Below are positions 27,436 to 35,823 of a stretch of DNA of 64,000 nt, piece after piece. The position numbers were made by a program, and so were the translations under genes. Positions within the stretch are counted from its first letter, which is position 1. Every line of letters begins with the position of its first letter. The notes beneath the pieces are model-generated. The model did not search any database, was not told where the DNA came from, and saw only the letters and a program-made list of their open reading frames with translations. The stretch is taken from positions 372,001-436,000 of the forward strand of contig JACHMT010000007.1 of NCBI GenBank assembly GCA_014208095.1, read 5' to 3'. Source of the stretch: Actinospineispora eucalypti. GTDB lineage: Bacteria > Actinomycetota > Actinomycetes > Mycobacteriales > Pseudonocardiaceae.

Positions 27436-28258
27436 CGCCCGCGCCCCCGCGAGGGGATGCGGGCGAAGCCATCGCGGACATACGCGGCGGGCCGTGCTCA
27501 GTACTCCACATCAAACGCGATGCCGACGCGTACGCCGGGCGACTCAGAAGCCGCCACACAGACACCGCTACCACAACCATCCGAGCTTATCCACAAATGG
27601 TCGGGAATTGTGTGCGATTGCAAACGCTATCCCATCTATCGGCAACTCTTAGTTACCTCATGGGCGACAATCGGTGACATGGACAGAAACCGCGACATGG
27701 CGGGTGCGCTCGCTGGTACAAACCTGGAACAAATCTAACGTAATTCTCATAATGATGCAATACGGGCGGCGTTTCGTCCGTCGTTTCCCGCGTCGTTTCG
27801 TCCGCTGATTCCGTTGATGATGAAAGATGCCCTGGTGGCTGTTTTCCCAGCTCAGACCCAGTTTTCTTGGGCGGCCGGTCACGCCGTGACGTCTGTCTGG
27901 CTCTGACGCGAGTCACGAGCCGCGTCCTGTCCGGCTAGGGTTCCGTCCCCCGCCGAGGGGTTGCGGGTAGCCTCGGCCCATGACCTCCGACGCGTGGTTA
28001 CCTAACGCCGGACTAACGCCGTGGCGGTGTTAGTCCGGCGTTAGTCGAGCGTTAGGGGTGCCATTGGGGGTGCCACTGGTCCGCCGTTGGGGGTGCCACT
28101 TAGAGCGGCACCCCCAACGGCACCCCCGCAGCCCGCCGTATTCGCAGCTCACGCCGCGCCTAACGCCGCGCCGTTTATGGCGCGACTAACCTACAGGGTT
28201 ACCCATTCGTACACCCACAATGCACCGTCGTCCGACGTGGACACCCATGCCGGGAGGC
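27436..28258. other. Intergenic region with origin-like nested inverted repeats
   Basis: This stretch of 823 bases has no convincing gene. A 16-bp perfect stem (CTAACGCCGGACTAAC, 28002-28017 with 28029-28044) is followed by three GGGGTGCCA direct repeats and a 14-bp perfect stem (28084-28097 with 28107-28120). The part at 27560-27830 is relatively AT-rich. The layout suits a replication origin, transfer origin or strong regulatory region. Confidence 0.5.
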
Positions 28259-29587
28259 TTAGGGGTTTGCGAGGCCGAGCCTTTCAAGGGTCTGCTGGTG
28301 GCGTCGTTCGAGCACAGTGGGCTTGCCGCTCGGCTCGGTGCCGATCACACGGGCGAGTTGGAGCAGTGTGCAGCGCTCGACATGGACGCCGGGTGGCGGA
28401 TTCGCTAGGAGCCACACCGGCCCCGCCGGGCCGGCCGGGTCGCCGTAGTCCCGTGCGGTGGTCGCGATCGGCATGATCGTTGGTGGAAGGCGCGCCAGCT
28501 CCGCGCGTAGCCCCTGCTCCCGGCGGGTGCTGTGCAGCGAGAACAAGATCACGCCTTCCAGTAGCTCGGCCTCCGCGTCATCTCGGCCGACATAGCGTTC
28601 GATCTTTTCCGCGACCCGTGACAGTGGCTCGGTCCCGGTGTCGTACTCCAGGTAGAACGCCAGTGCGATCCCGCGCGCCCGCCAGCATCCGTAGCCGTCC
28701 GGGCGCATGCGTAGCCCGGACCCTGGCTGGTTGAATCCCCCGTGCGGGTTCCGAAGGAACGTCTTCTCGTAGTGCGTGCACACCTGTTGTTCGCTCAGCC
28801 ACCGACACAGCCCTTCCCCGCGCCAGGTGTTGGGTGCGCGCAACGCGGCGCGGCGGGCGTGGCTGGCGAGCTGGGTGAAGAAGTCGTTCACTCCCAGCAG
28901 GTGCCCAAGCTTCGGTGAGGCCGCGAGCCGCTCCAGTCTCGTCTGGTGCGTCCGCGGTGAGGGTGGGTCCTCCCCGCGCGTCGCCGTCATCATCCGCGCG
29001 CCCGCGTAGCCCAGGGTGTAGCGCCACGGTTGCGAACCGCCGCCGAGTAGCGGGTACCGGAACCGCCACACGACCCCCAGCTCGTACAGCTCCGCCATAC
29101 GGTGCTGAGCGCGCCGTAGAGACCCGAACTCCAACGCCGCTATCTGATCGGTGGTGAGCACGCGGTGCGTCTCCAGCAGCGCCAGCAGCGCCCGGTCCCG
29201 CTCGGTCAGCCGGGCCAGCAGCGCCCCGGCCGGCTCCCCCGCCCGCCCGCCGGCACGCCCGTCCGGGCCAGCACGGGCACGGGGCCGGGCACGGCTGGCT
29301 GTCCGCGCGGAGCGCGGTCCAGCTACGTCTGAACTACTTCTCTTCTCTGAATCTCTCTGCCCACGGCTATACCTAGTATGTCGGGATCGCGTGACCCCGC
29401 CGGGGTCGGCCGCCGCAGAGCGTTGACCAGGGACTTTGCCGTTGTGACCTGCATCTTCGGGTGCGTTTGGGGCGGCGTCTCCAGTACGCCGAACCGGCGC
29501 CGCCCCAAACGCCGGACCATCCGCCGCCCCATCCGCACGCCGTGCCCGCTCAGCCGCCACGACAACACCTGAGCAACGCCCGAGCAA
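28259..29587 (-). CDS. Replication-relaxation family protein
   Basis: The open frame is 442 residues, but the first 125 are low-complexity and the start may be internal. The core begins LLARLTERDRALLALLETHR and VLTTDQIAALEFGSLRRAQH, a winged helix-turn-helix. Then come FRYPLLGGGSQPWRYTLGYA and MRPDGYGCWR..AFYLEYDTGTEP, matching the Replic_Relax family found in actinobacterial integrative elements and plasmids. It probably acts in replication or transfer initiation of the element. Coding is leftward, downstream of the SANT-like gene. Confidence 0.8.
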   Translation of the reverse strand: MLGRCSGVVVAAERARRADGAADGPAFGAAPVRRTGDAAPNAPEDAGHNGKVPGQRSAAADPGGVTRSRHTRYSRGQRDSEKRSSSDVAGPRSARTASRARPRARAGPDGRAGGRAGEPAGALLARLTERDRALLALLETHRVLTTDQIAALEFGSLRRAQHRMAELYELGVVWRFRYPLLGGGSQPWRYTLGYAGARMMTATRGEDPPSPRTHQTRLERLAASPKLGHLLGVNDFFTQLASHARRAALRAPNTWRGEGLCRWLSEQQVCTHYEKTFLRNPHGGFNQPGSGLRMRPDGYGCWRARGIALAFYLEYDTGTEPLSRVAEKIERYVGRDDAEAELLEGVILFSLHSTRREQGLRAELARLPPTIMPIATTARDYGDPAGPAGPVWLLANPPPGVHVERCTLLQLARVIGTEPSGKPTVLERRHQQTLERLGLANP

Positions 29588-29605
29588 CAGCCGCCACCAT
29601 GCCGA

Positions 29606-30154
29606 TCACCGCGATCCGGTCACCGCGCCGCCGCCGTCGTCGTTGACCGACTCCACGCCGTCCCAGTCCCTTCCGAGCGGGTCCGGCACTTCCGACGGGT
29701 CATAACCCAGCAGCCGCAACCGCGCGGCCACCGCCGGCCCGGATCGCCTCATCACCTCGCCCATGCTGACTATGTCCCGGCCGCCCTCCCGCCAGACCGC
29801 GCGCAACCGCTCATCCTCCTCAGCGGTCCACGGCTTCCCCTTCCGCGCGTACCGTCCCGTGATGTCCCGAAACAGCGACTCGTCGTCTTCCTGGCTTGAC
29901 TTCTTCGCGCCCGGTTTGCCCGACCTGCCGCCGGCCGGCCGGGTTTCCTCCCATGCGGCGCCCAACGCCAACAACAACGACCGCGCCGACACCTGGAACG
30001 CACACGCCCGGTCGCCGGCGCCGCGCTCCCGCCAGTCCAACCGCGCCATCTCGCCATCCAGCGTCAAGCGCAAAACGCCCTCCGAGGGATCGGCATACTC
30101 TTCCTTTTCCCAGCTCAACGCCTCAAGCGTCTGTTCTTGGATCATGTCGCCCAT
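29606..30154 (-). CDS. Hypothetical protein with SANT/Myb-like domain
   Basis: A protein of 182 residues from ATG 30154 (ATG 30145 is also possible). The N-terminal part, LTLDGEMARLDWRERGAGDR, looks like a beta-sandwich. The C-terminal GKPWTAEEDERLRAVWREGG followed by SMGEVMRRSGPAVAARLRLL is a Myb/SANT-type three-helix pattern with Trp spacing, suggesting DNA binding. It is in line with the replication-relaxation gene, 18 bp apart. The family is unknown. Confidence 0.6.
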   Translation of the reverse strand: MGDMIQEQTLEALSWEKEEYADPSEGVLRLTLDGEMARLDWRERGAGDRACAFQVSARSLLLALGAAWEETRPAGGRSGKPGAKKSSQEDDESLFRDITGRYARKGKPWTAEEDERLRAVWREGGRDIVSMGEVMRRSGPAVAARLRLLGYDPSEVPDPLGRDWDGVESVNDDGGGAVTGSR

Positions 30155-30605
30155 GCTGGCAGGCCGACCCCCGGCCCGTGGGCCAAACGGAAAAACCCGC
30201 ACGAAAAAACGCGGCCGATGGATGCCCTCTGGGGCATGTCGGGAGACCGGCCGCCCACAACCAAAGCAGCACCAACCAGCGGAAACCGGCCATGCGAGGG
30301 GAACCGTTTGGAGAGCGTTCTAGCCGGACCCCAACCACATCACGGCGGCGGCGTCTCCGGGTCCGGCTTGGGTGATCAGGCAGTGGCCGACGACCTGGCC
30401 GCCCAACTCGCACCTTCGACGGGATAGCCGTCGGAGGCGTCGAAGGCGTGCGTGGAAACTAGCGCGGCGGCGCACGCGGGAATATTGACATCCTGGCGTG
30501 ACCGTACTACCAACCCAGACATCAGTCCCCCACTTTTGCTTCCCCCGGAGGGCAAAGGGGGTATCGGACCTGGAGCTAGAGGCGAGGAAACTTTACCGAT
30601 CGTCT
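30155..30605. other. Intergenic region between element backbone and cargo 1
   Basis: No gene is visible. A C-rich/G-rich hairpin at about 30527-30562 (CCCCC.CTTTTGC with GGCAAAGGGGG) lies just after the GNAT stop and may terminate that operon. Confidence 0.45.
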
Positions 30606-31163
30606 TTAGTCAGGGCTGATAAGTGAGTAGAGCAGGGAATCGCGCCAAGCATGGTTCGTAAATACATGATCTCGCAGGCGGCCTTCGTACTGGAATCCTA
30701 AATTTTCGATGAGCGCGATGGATGCCGCATTGTCCGGGCCAATAGCTGCCGTTATTCGGTGCAACTGAAGATTCTCAAAGGCGAACCGGAGGATAGTTCG
30801 CGTTGCATCCATGGCGTAGCCATTCCGCCAGTGGGACGCCGCGACGGCGTATCCCAGCTTCGCTGCCCGAACGCCAGTAAGGCCTAGCCTAGTAAATCCG
30901 ACAAGCCGGTCATCGTGCAGGCGTGCTATTGCGAGATAGTATTCGACACGAGGCTGAGATTTTGCGCGTTCGATTGCTCCGGTGAGCATTTCATGTGCCT
31001 CTTGGCGAGACCTCGACTGAAAGGAGAGGAACTTCGTGACGCGATCGTCCCCAACCACGGCTAGCGTATCGTCGAGATCGTCCATTCGAAATTCGCGGAG
31101 CTGAGACCGAGAACCTTCGAGGTGGACGGGATGATTCACGGTAGTGGGTGAGGTCGAGGTCAC
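30606..31163 (-). CDS. GNAT N-acetyltransferase (RimJ/RimL type)
   Basis: A protein of 185 residues: LREFRMDDLDDTLAVVGDDR at the start, YYLAIARLHDDRLVGFTRLG, then YAVAASHWRNGYAMDATRTI for acetyl-CoA binding and IGPDNAASIALIENLGFQYE. It overlaps the upstream regulator by 4 bp (GTGA). Lying beside the radical SAM/peptide genes, it could modify the peptide or give self-protection, but it may be unrelated cargo. Confidence 0.85.
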   Translation of the reverse strand: MTSTSPTTVNHPVHLEGSRSQLREFRMDDLDDTLAVVGDDRVTKFLSFQSRSRQEAHEMLTGAIERAKSQPRVEYYLAIARLHDDRLVGFTRLGLTGVRAAKLGYAVAASHWRNGYAMDATRTILRFAFENLQLHRITAAIGPDNAASIALIENLGFQYEGRLRDHVFTNHAWRDSLLYSLISPD

Positions 31164-32503
31164 TTGGGGAGCGCCAGACGGTTAGTGCCGAATTCTTGGG
31201 TGGCATCACTGAGTTCGGCGACAAGGTGTGTATCGTGATCGAGCGTTCCGAGGGATTGCTTTACGAAATTAACGGAGCTAACGATTCCATGGATTCTGCG
31301 GGCTGGGGGGAGTTGGAGCACGGGTGCCAGTGCTTCGAAAGCGCCATCAATCTCGGCGAGTTCGATGCGTGCTACAGCGAGTGCACACCTTGCGCCAGCT
31401 TCGTCACTAAACGCGTATTCGTCCTCGGAAGCGTTCTGGTAGGCGTCAAGAGCCTCAAGCGCTTGTTGTTCAGTCGACGCCGCGTCCTCGACTCCACCCC
31501 ACCGGAGAGCGTCCGCCGCGTAGTAGAGCTGGCGAGGTCTGGCGAAGGTGCAGAGCCCGCCAAGATCGTCCATCTCGTCTGGCTGCACGTGCTCGCGTGA
31601 TTCGGAGGCCTCCGCGATGCTGGTCCGAGCATCGGCCATCCGGCCTAGGGCAGCGGACGCGCGTGCTCGATTGGCCAGCAACCACACGGAGCTTGTTCCC
31701 CGGCCACGGCTGGCGATTGTCGAGCCTTGCTCGGCATAGCGCACTGCCTCGTCGAGTCGCCCGGCCCAGTAGCAAATCATGGACTGAAGGCCTCGTGTCC
31801 ATGCACGGAGGCCATCATGTCCGGCTTGGTCGGCACAGACATGTGCCGTTCGAGCCTGCGTCAGGGCGTCATGGGAAGAACCCAGGTCGTGAGACGCCTT
31901 CGCCATGAGTCCGGAGACGACTCCAGCGAGCAAGTACAGATCACGGGTGTGCTCGGGACGCTGCCGGCCCTCAAGGAGCGTAAAGGCCTGAGCTTGGGTC
32001 TCGACGATGTCGCTGAGCAGTACCTCCAATGGTTCCAGAGGGTAGGCACGGGTCAGACGCCGCACATCATCCGTGAGTTGATCTAGGGACTCGCTGCCCA
32101 CGTTGACGGCCTCCGCTTTGATCAGGAACGCGCGTGCTCGTTCGGCTCCGACTGCGATTAGTTGCTCTTGCCATCTGTGCTGCTCATGGTGGCGCGCATC
32201 GATGATCCGTGCGCCTGGCGGCGGTGGATGACCGTAGGGAGGGCCGAGCAGCCGAGTCGCGGGCTCCCCGAACATGCGCTCAAGAACGGCTTGCGCGCGT
32301 GGGTAAGGCATGTTCTTCAAAGCGCCGGCCACCCACCGGTAGGCCTGCCGCGCAGAGAGCACCTCACCGGCGGCGCGTTCGTAGTGTGCACGGAACTGAT
32401 CAACCGTGAGGTGCCGCTGCGACAGGATCTGTTCGAGACGAGTCCGTGGTGTCCCGGACTCAGTCACGGTGCCCGTCGGCGCCTTCTCGCGATCATCTGT
32501 CAC
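31160..32503 (-). CDS. Regulator with N-terminal HTH and TPR-like repeats
   Basis: A protein of 447 residues. The N-terminus TRLEQILSQRHLTVDQFRAH..RQAYRWVAG is an XRE-like helix-turn-helix. Helical TPR-type repeats follow from about residue 120 (DLYLLAGVVSGLMAKASHDL and GLRAWTRGLQSMICYWAGRL). Such proteins are common controllers of small clusters in actinomycetes. It is divergent from the small genes preceding the radical SAM gene, so it is the likely regulator of that module. Confidence 0.78.
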   Translation of the reverse strand: MTDDREKAPTGTVTESGTPRTRLEQILSQRHLTVDQFRAHYERAAGEVLSARQAYRWVAGALKNMPYPRAQAVLERMFGEPATRLLGPPYGHPPPPGARIIDARHHEQHRWQEQLIAVGAERARAFLIKAEAVNVGSESLDQLTDDVRRLTRAYPLEPLEVLLSDIVETQAQAFTLLEGRQRPEHTRDLYLLAGVVSGLMAKASHDLGSSHDALTQARTAHVCADQAGHDGLRAWTRGLQSMICYWAGRLDEAVRYAEQGSTIASRGRGTSSVWLLANRARASAALGRMADARTSIAEASESREHVQPDEMDDLGGLCTFARPRQLYYAADALRWGGVEDAASTEQQALEALDAYQNASEDEYAFSDEAGARCALAVARIELAEIDGAFEALAPVLQLPPARRIHGIVSSVNFVKQSLGTLDHDTHLVAELSDATQEFGTNRLALPK

Positions 32504-32742
32504 TCGCTCACCGTACGGCGCCTGGGACGACCGGCGCGACCCCGCAATCGTAAGGAGTCAGAAGAAGTCACGAGAAGGCATCTCCGCGTCATTCCGAGGT
32601 CGGGAAGGTTCTGCAACCGTCGTCTTTCGTGAGGACTGACGTGAACTCCCGGTTGGTGGTCGGTGCCGTGGTTGGAAACCCGGCCGTCACCCGGTATCAA
32701 TCTCCGCGCGCTGATGCCCTCACTCCGAGTGCGGATTTCGAG

Positions 32743-32937
32743 ATGAAACGGGCGACAGGCGCGTTGAGTAGTGAGGAAGTGCGACCCGCGAAGTGCGTCC
32801 CCCTAAGTGAGCCGTTTGGTTGGGTCAGCTTGAGTGATGTGGTCGGGTGGCTGGCCGCGTCGTGCGGGTATGGCCCACGGGCGCGTTGCAGGCGGTGCGG
32901 TCGCCCGGCTCCGTGCATCTCGGCGGGTGCGCGATGA
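32743..32937 (+). CDS. Small hypothetical protein, first of the rightward module
   Basis: The frame starting at ATG 32743 gives 64 residues; earlier GTGs at 32629 or 32641 are possible. The second half, WVSLSDVVGWLAASCGYGPR followed by CRRCGRP, has a CxxC pair. Its stop overlaps the next ATG (ATGA), which supports coding. The family is unknown. Confidence 0.45.
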   Translation: MKRATGALSSEEVRPAKCVPLSEPFGWVSLSDVVGWLAASCGYGPRARCRRCGRPAPCISAGAR

Positions 32938-33236
32938 CCAGCGAGATATTCGTGCGGCCGGTCGCGTTCTGGTTTCTCAATGATGTGGTGATGGCTGAGA
33001 TGGATCGGCGTCTTACCGTCGAGGAACTGGCGCTTGATGCTCAGTACGCCTACATGATTCAGCGGGATGGGTTGGTGGGTGTCGCGGCGCATACTTGGTT
33101 GCACGAGCCTAAGCGTTGCGGCGGGCAGTGGTGGTGCATGGCGCCGGACTGTCGAGAGTTGTGGGTATGTAAGTCGGTTCGGCGTGCATGGAAAGCGCAG
33201 CGACGGATAGAGCGGGGGCTCCCGTGTCCGTTGTGA
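32934..33236 (+). CDS. Small hypothetical protein with Cys/Trp-rich C-terminus
   Basis: A protein of 100 residues: IFVRPVAFWFLNDVVMAEMD, then LTVEELALDAQYAYMIQRDG and RCGGQWWCMAPDCRELWVCK, ending in a basic RAWKAQRRIERG. Four closely spaced cysteines suggest a small metal or disulfide site. It is coupled on both sides, to the 32743 gene by ATGA and to the 33224 gene by overlap. The family is unknown. Confidence 0.6.
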   Translation: MTSEIFVRPVAFWFLNDVVMAEMDRRLTVEELALDAQYAYMIQRDGLVGVAAHTWLHEPKRCGGQWWCMAPDCRELWVCKSVRRAWKAQRRIERGLPCPL

Positions 33237-33553
33237 TCTCTAAATGCGAATGCTTTTTGCCGCTCGACATCCCGGGCGATGTGAAGTCGTGGCGGCCGGA
33301 CCGTGAAACAGACCCTGGCCCGACGTTTCGAGCCTTCGCTCGCCATGGCGAGGACCCGAACCAGCGGCGGGTTGTCCGCGTTCACGACGGATTCAATGAA
33401 GAGGGCTACGAAGTGAACTACTACGAGAATATCACTGAGCCGATGAGGTGGTGGCAGATTGGGAAATGCGTTCTCGGCAGGGCACATTCCGTGGTTGAAG
33501 TCCTGTGTGAGTACGGCACGTGGCGGGTGGCGCCACCCGATTATTGCGGTTGA
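33224..33553 (+). CDS. Small hypothetical protein upstream of the radical SAM gene
   Basis: A protein of 109 residues from GTG 33224, overlapping the previous stop by 13 bp: VISKCECFLPLDIPGDVKSW, then VRVHDGFNEEGYEVNYYENI and RWWQIGKCVLGRAHSVVEVL. It is acidic and aromatic with no membrane segment. It might be an accessory or recognition protein of the downstream peptide-maturation genes, but I see no recognisable domain. Confidence 0.55.
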   Translation: MSVVISKCECFLPLDIPGDVKSWRPDRETDPGPTFRAFARHGEDPNQRRVVRVHDGFNEEGYEVNYYENITEPMRWWQIGKCVLGRAHSVVEVLCEYGTWRVAPPDYCG

Positions 33554-33656
33554 GACAACGTGGCGACCAGTCCGATAGACGAATTCGGGCTGGACCTGCA
33601 AGCGTGAAATAACACCGGTAGTGAGCGTGTGGAGGCGAACATATGGAGGTGCCAAG

Positions 33657-34799
33657 ATGAGGCCCAAGCTCATCGCCAGCCCCTACCCCGATGGCCACCT
33701 GGTGGTCAGTCCCGGCCAGGAAGGAGGGATCAAGCTCGGCGTGAACAAGTACGCCGAGCTGCGCGACGCCGCGTCCACCGCCCCCGTGCCAGGCTGGCTG
33801 ACCGTTGCCGCCCGCGCCAAGTGGGGAATGGACGTGACCGGGAGGGACGTCGGGGACACGGTCATGGTGCGCCCGGATACCCCGTACGGCTACGCCCGCG
33901 CCAGCTACGAACTCAACCTCGGTTGCAACTACGACTGTGATCACTGTTATCTCGGTGAGAAGCTGTTCGCGGGTCTGGAGTGGTCCGGCCGTGAACGGCT
34001 GCTGGACATCATGGCTGAGGCCGGCGTTCTGTGGCTTCAGCTCACCGGGGGCGAGCCGCTGATCGATTCCCTGTTCGCGGAAACGCTCGCCTACGCGTAC
34101 GACCTGGGGATGATGATCCAGATCTCGTCCAACGGGTCGCGCTTGCACCAGGAGAAGACCCTTGACCTGCTGAGGACCTACCGGCCGTACCGGCTCACGC
34201 TCAGCCTCTACGGGGCGACGGAGCAGTCCTACGACGGGATGACTCGGAGCAAGGGAGCGTTCAAGAGGTTCATGCGCGGGCTTGAGGCCGCCCATGAGGC
34301 CGGGCTCGCGATGCGGATCAACTGCGTGCTGTCGAAGCACAACGCGCACGAGCGCGACGAGATGACGGCGATAGCCGACCGGTACGGCATCCCGTCGTTC
34401 GAGTACACCAACATCACGCCGACGATTCACGGCACTGGTGAGGTGCTGCCCAGCCAGGCGCGGGAAGTGCTACGTAGGCACGACCCCTACACCGGATGCA
34501 ACGCCGGGCTCACCCACTTCCATGCCGACCCCCACGGGATGGCGAGCATCTGCAAGATCGGCCGCGAAGAGCAGGTGAACCTCCTCGACGAGGGAGTGGA
34601 AGGCCTCCGCAAGCTCGCTGTGATCGGCGACCGGCTCACCACCCGCCACGGCGGGTGTACGGGCTGCACCCTGCAGAAGACCTGCGGGACCTGTATGCCG
34701 CTGGCCAACCTCTACCGGCAGGCCAAGGCCCCGCTCGAAACCTACTGCCAGCACGGCAGTGGACCGCTGTCTGCCAGTTCGAGAGGGGGTGAATCATGA
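33657..34799 (+). CDS. Radical SAM/SPASM peptide-modifying enzyme
   Basis: A protein of 380 residues. The 4Fe-4S motif is C90-x3-C94-x2-C97 in LGCNYDCDHCYLG. The SAM-binding GGEP is at 131-134. The C-terminal SPASM domain has C281, C299, C334-x2-C337-x5-C343-x2-C346 and C364, enough for two auxiliary clusters. The first 80 residues could form a precursor-recognition domain. GGAGGT precedes ATG 33657. The next ATG overlaps its stop and encodes a 47-residue Cys/Ser-rich peptide, so a role as RiPP maturase is likely. Confidence 0.88.
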   Translation: MRPKLIASPYPDGHLVVSPGQEGGIKLGVNKYAELRDAASTAPVPGWLTVAARAKWGMDVTGRDVGDTVMVRPDTPYGYARASYELNLGCNYDCDHCYLGEKLFAGLEWSGRERLLDIMAEAGVLWLQLTGGEPLIDSLFAETLAYAYDLGMMIQISSNGSRLHQEKTLDLLRTYRPYRLTLSLYGATEQSYDGMTRSKGAFKRFMRGLEAAHEAGLAMRINCVLSKHNAHERDEMTAIADRYGIPSFEYTNITPTIHGTGEVLPSQAREVLRRHDPYTGCNAGLTHFHADPHGMASICKIGREEQVNLLDEGVEGLRKLAVIGDRLTTRHGGCTGCTLQKTCGTCMPLANLYRQAKAPLETYCQHGSGPLSASSRGGES

Positions 34800-34939
34800 C
34801 CGCTGTTGCCGTCGAAATCCTCCCGGCCCCACCGGAGCCTGCCACGCTGGACCCGGACGCCGTGGAACTCGTCGCCGACACCGACCGTCTCATGGTGATG
34901 TGCTCGTGCAGTTCGTCCAGTGATGTCCCCTACCAGTGA
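34796..34939 (+). CDS. Candidate RiPP precursor peptide (47 residues)
   Basis: It starts MTAVAVEILPAPPEPATLDP and continues DAVELVADTDRLMVM, with a C-terminal core CSCSSSSDVPYQ. An acidic Leu/Val leader followed by a short Cys/Ser-rich core is the standard shape of a ribosomal natural-product precursor. ATG 34796 overlaps the radical SAM stop (ATGA), with AGAGGGGG 6 bases upstream for high expression. A 10-bp hairpin follows it. The bond formed by the enzyme is unknown; Cys-to-alpha-carbon or Ser-based links are possible. Confidence 0.75.
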   Translation: MTAVAVEILPAPPEPATLDPDAVELVADTDRLMVMCSCSSSSDVPYQ

Positions 34940-34954
34940 TCGAGTGACCGCTAC

Positions 34955-34984
34955 GGGCAGCCCGGCGTGGTCGTCGGGCTGCCC
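34955..34984 (+). terminator. Hairpin after the precursor peptide gene
   Basis: A perfect 10-bp stem (GGGCAGCCCG with CGGGCTGCCC) has a 10-nt loop and no T-run. Placed between the precursor and the kinase gene, it could protect the mRNA 3' end or attenuate readthrough, giving more peptide than enzyme. Confidence 0.7.
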
Positions 34985-35007
34985 GCCCTGTCGAGTAAGG
35001 ATCACCG

Positions 35008-35823
35008 TTGGCGCACCGTATCCAGTGGGCTGACCTGCCCGGCTGTCTCATCGAATCGATCAGCGCACGGACCGGGCCGATCATCTCGGGCACTGCCGTG
35101 ACCGAGGGGAAGAACTCGCCGCTCGCCGCGACCGTGGAGACCCTCGACGGCAGAGTGTTCGTCAAAGGACTGCCCTCTGATCACCGAATGGTGATCACTC
35201 AGGCCCGTGAGGCCGCCGCCGCGCCCCTGGTCAAAGGGATCTCCCCGGAACTGCTGTGGCAGTTCGACGAGGCCGGGTGGAACGTTCTCGGCTTCGAGCA
35301 CATCGACGGCCGGTCAGCGCACTACCAGCCTGGCTCACCCGACATCGATCTGGCCGTCGAACTCATGCATGCCCTCAGCGTCATCGAGATCCCGCCTGGT
35401 CCTGGCCCGTGGAAACCCATCCAGACCCGCTTGCGAACCTACGTCGACAACCCCGCCGACGCGGCGGCCCTAGCCGGGCAAACGCTCACCCACACCGACT
35501 GGATGCCCGACAACATCATCATCTCCCGCGGACGCGCCTGGCTGATCGATTGGGCATGGGCCACCCCCGCACAATCCTGGACCGACCCGGCGAGCTGGCT
35601 GATCAAACTCATTGCCCACGGCCACAGCATCACCGCCGCCGAAGCCATCGCCACCCGGCTACCCGACTACGCTAGCGCTGACCCGGCCCATATCGCCGCG
35701 TTCGCCCGCGCGACCGCGAACATGTGGAACGAGATCGAGCGCGACCATCCGATCCCGTGGGCAACAACCATGGCGTCAGCCGCTCGCGCGTGGGCACGGC
35801 ACCGTGAAGCCCTGCATCGCTAG
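35008..35823 (+). CDS. APH-type phosphotransferase
   Basis: A protein of 271 residues with the aminoglycoside-phosphotransferase/choline-kinase fold: Lys in RVFVKGL (K53), catalytic loop HTDWMPDN (H162, D164, N169) and metal Asp in LIDWAW (D181). TTG 35008 follows TAAGGA. In this cluster it might phosphorylate the peptide's serines or act in self-resistance. The stop TAG lies exactly at the IS630 insertion point and would be TAG in the uninterrupted sequence too. Confidence 0.82.
   Translation: MAHRIQWADLPGCLIESISARTGPIISGTAVTEGKNSPLAATVETLDGRVFVKGLPSDHRMVITQAREAAAAPLVKGISPELLWQFDEAGWNVLGFEHIDGRSAHYQPGSPDIDLAVELMHALSVIEIPPGPGPWKPIQTRLRTYVDNPADAAALAGQTLTHTDWMPDNIIISRGRAWLIDWAWATPAQSWTDPASWLIKLIAHGHSITAAEAIATRLPDYASADPAHIAAFARATANMWNEIERDHPIPWATTMASAARAWARHREALHR

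Noticed and set aside
33560..33607. A 15-codon frame (start GTG, product ending DEFGLDLQA) resembling an FxLD-type leader
   Set aside because: It stops before any core, has no good ribosome site and is too short to support; the real peptide gene is at 34796.
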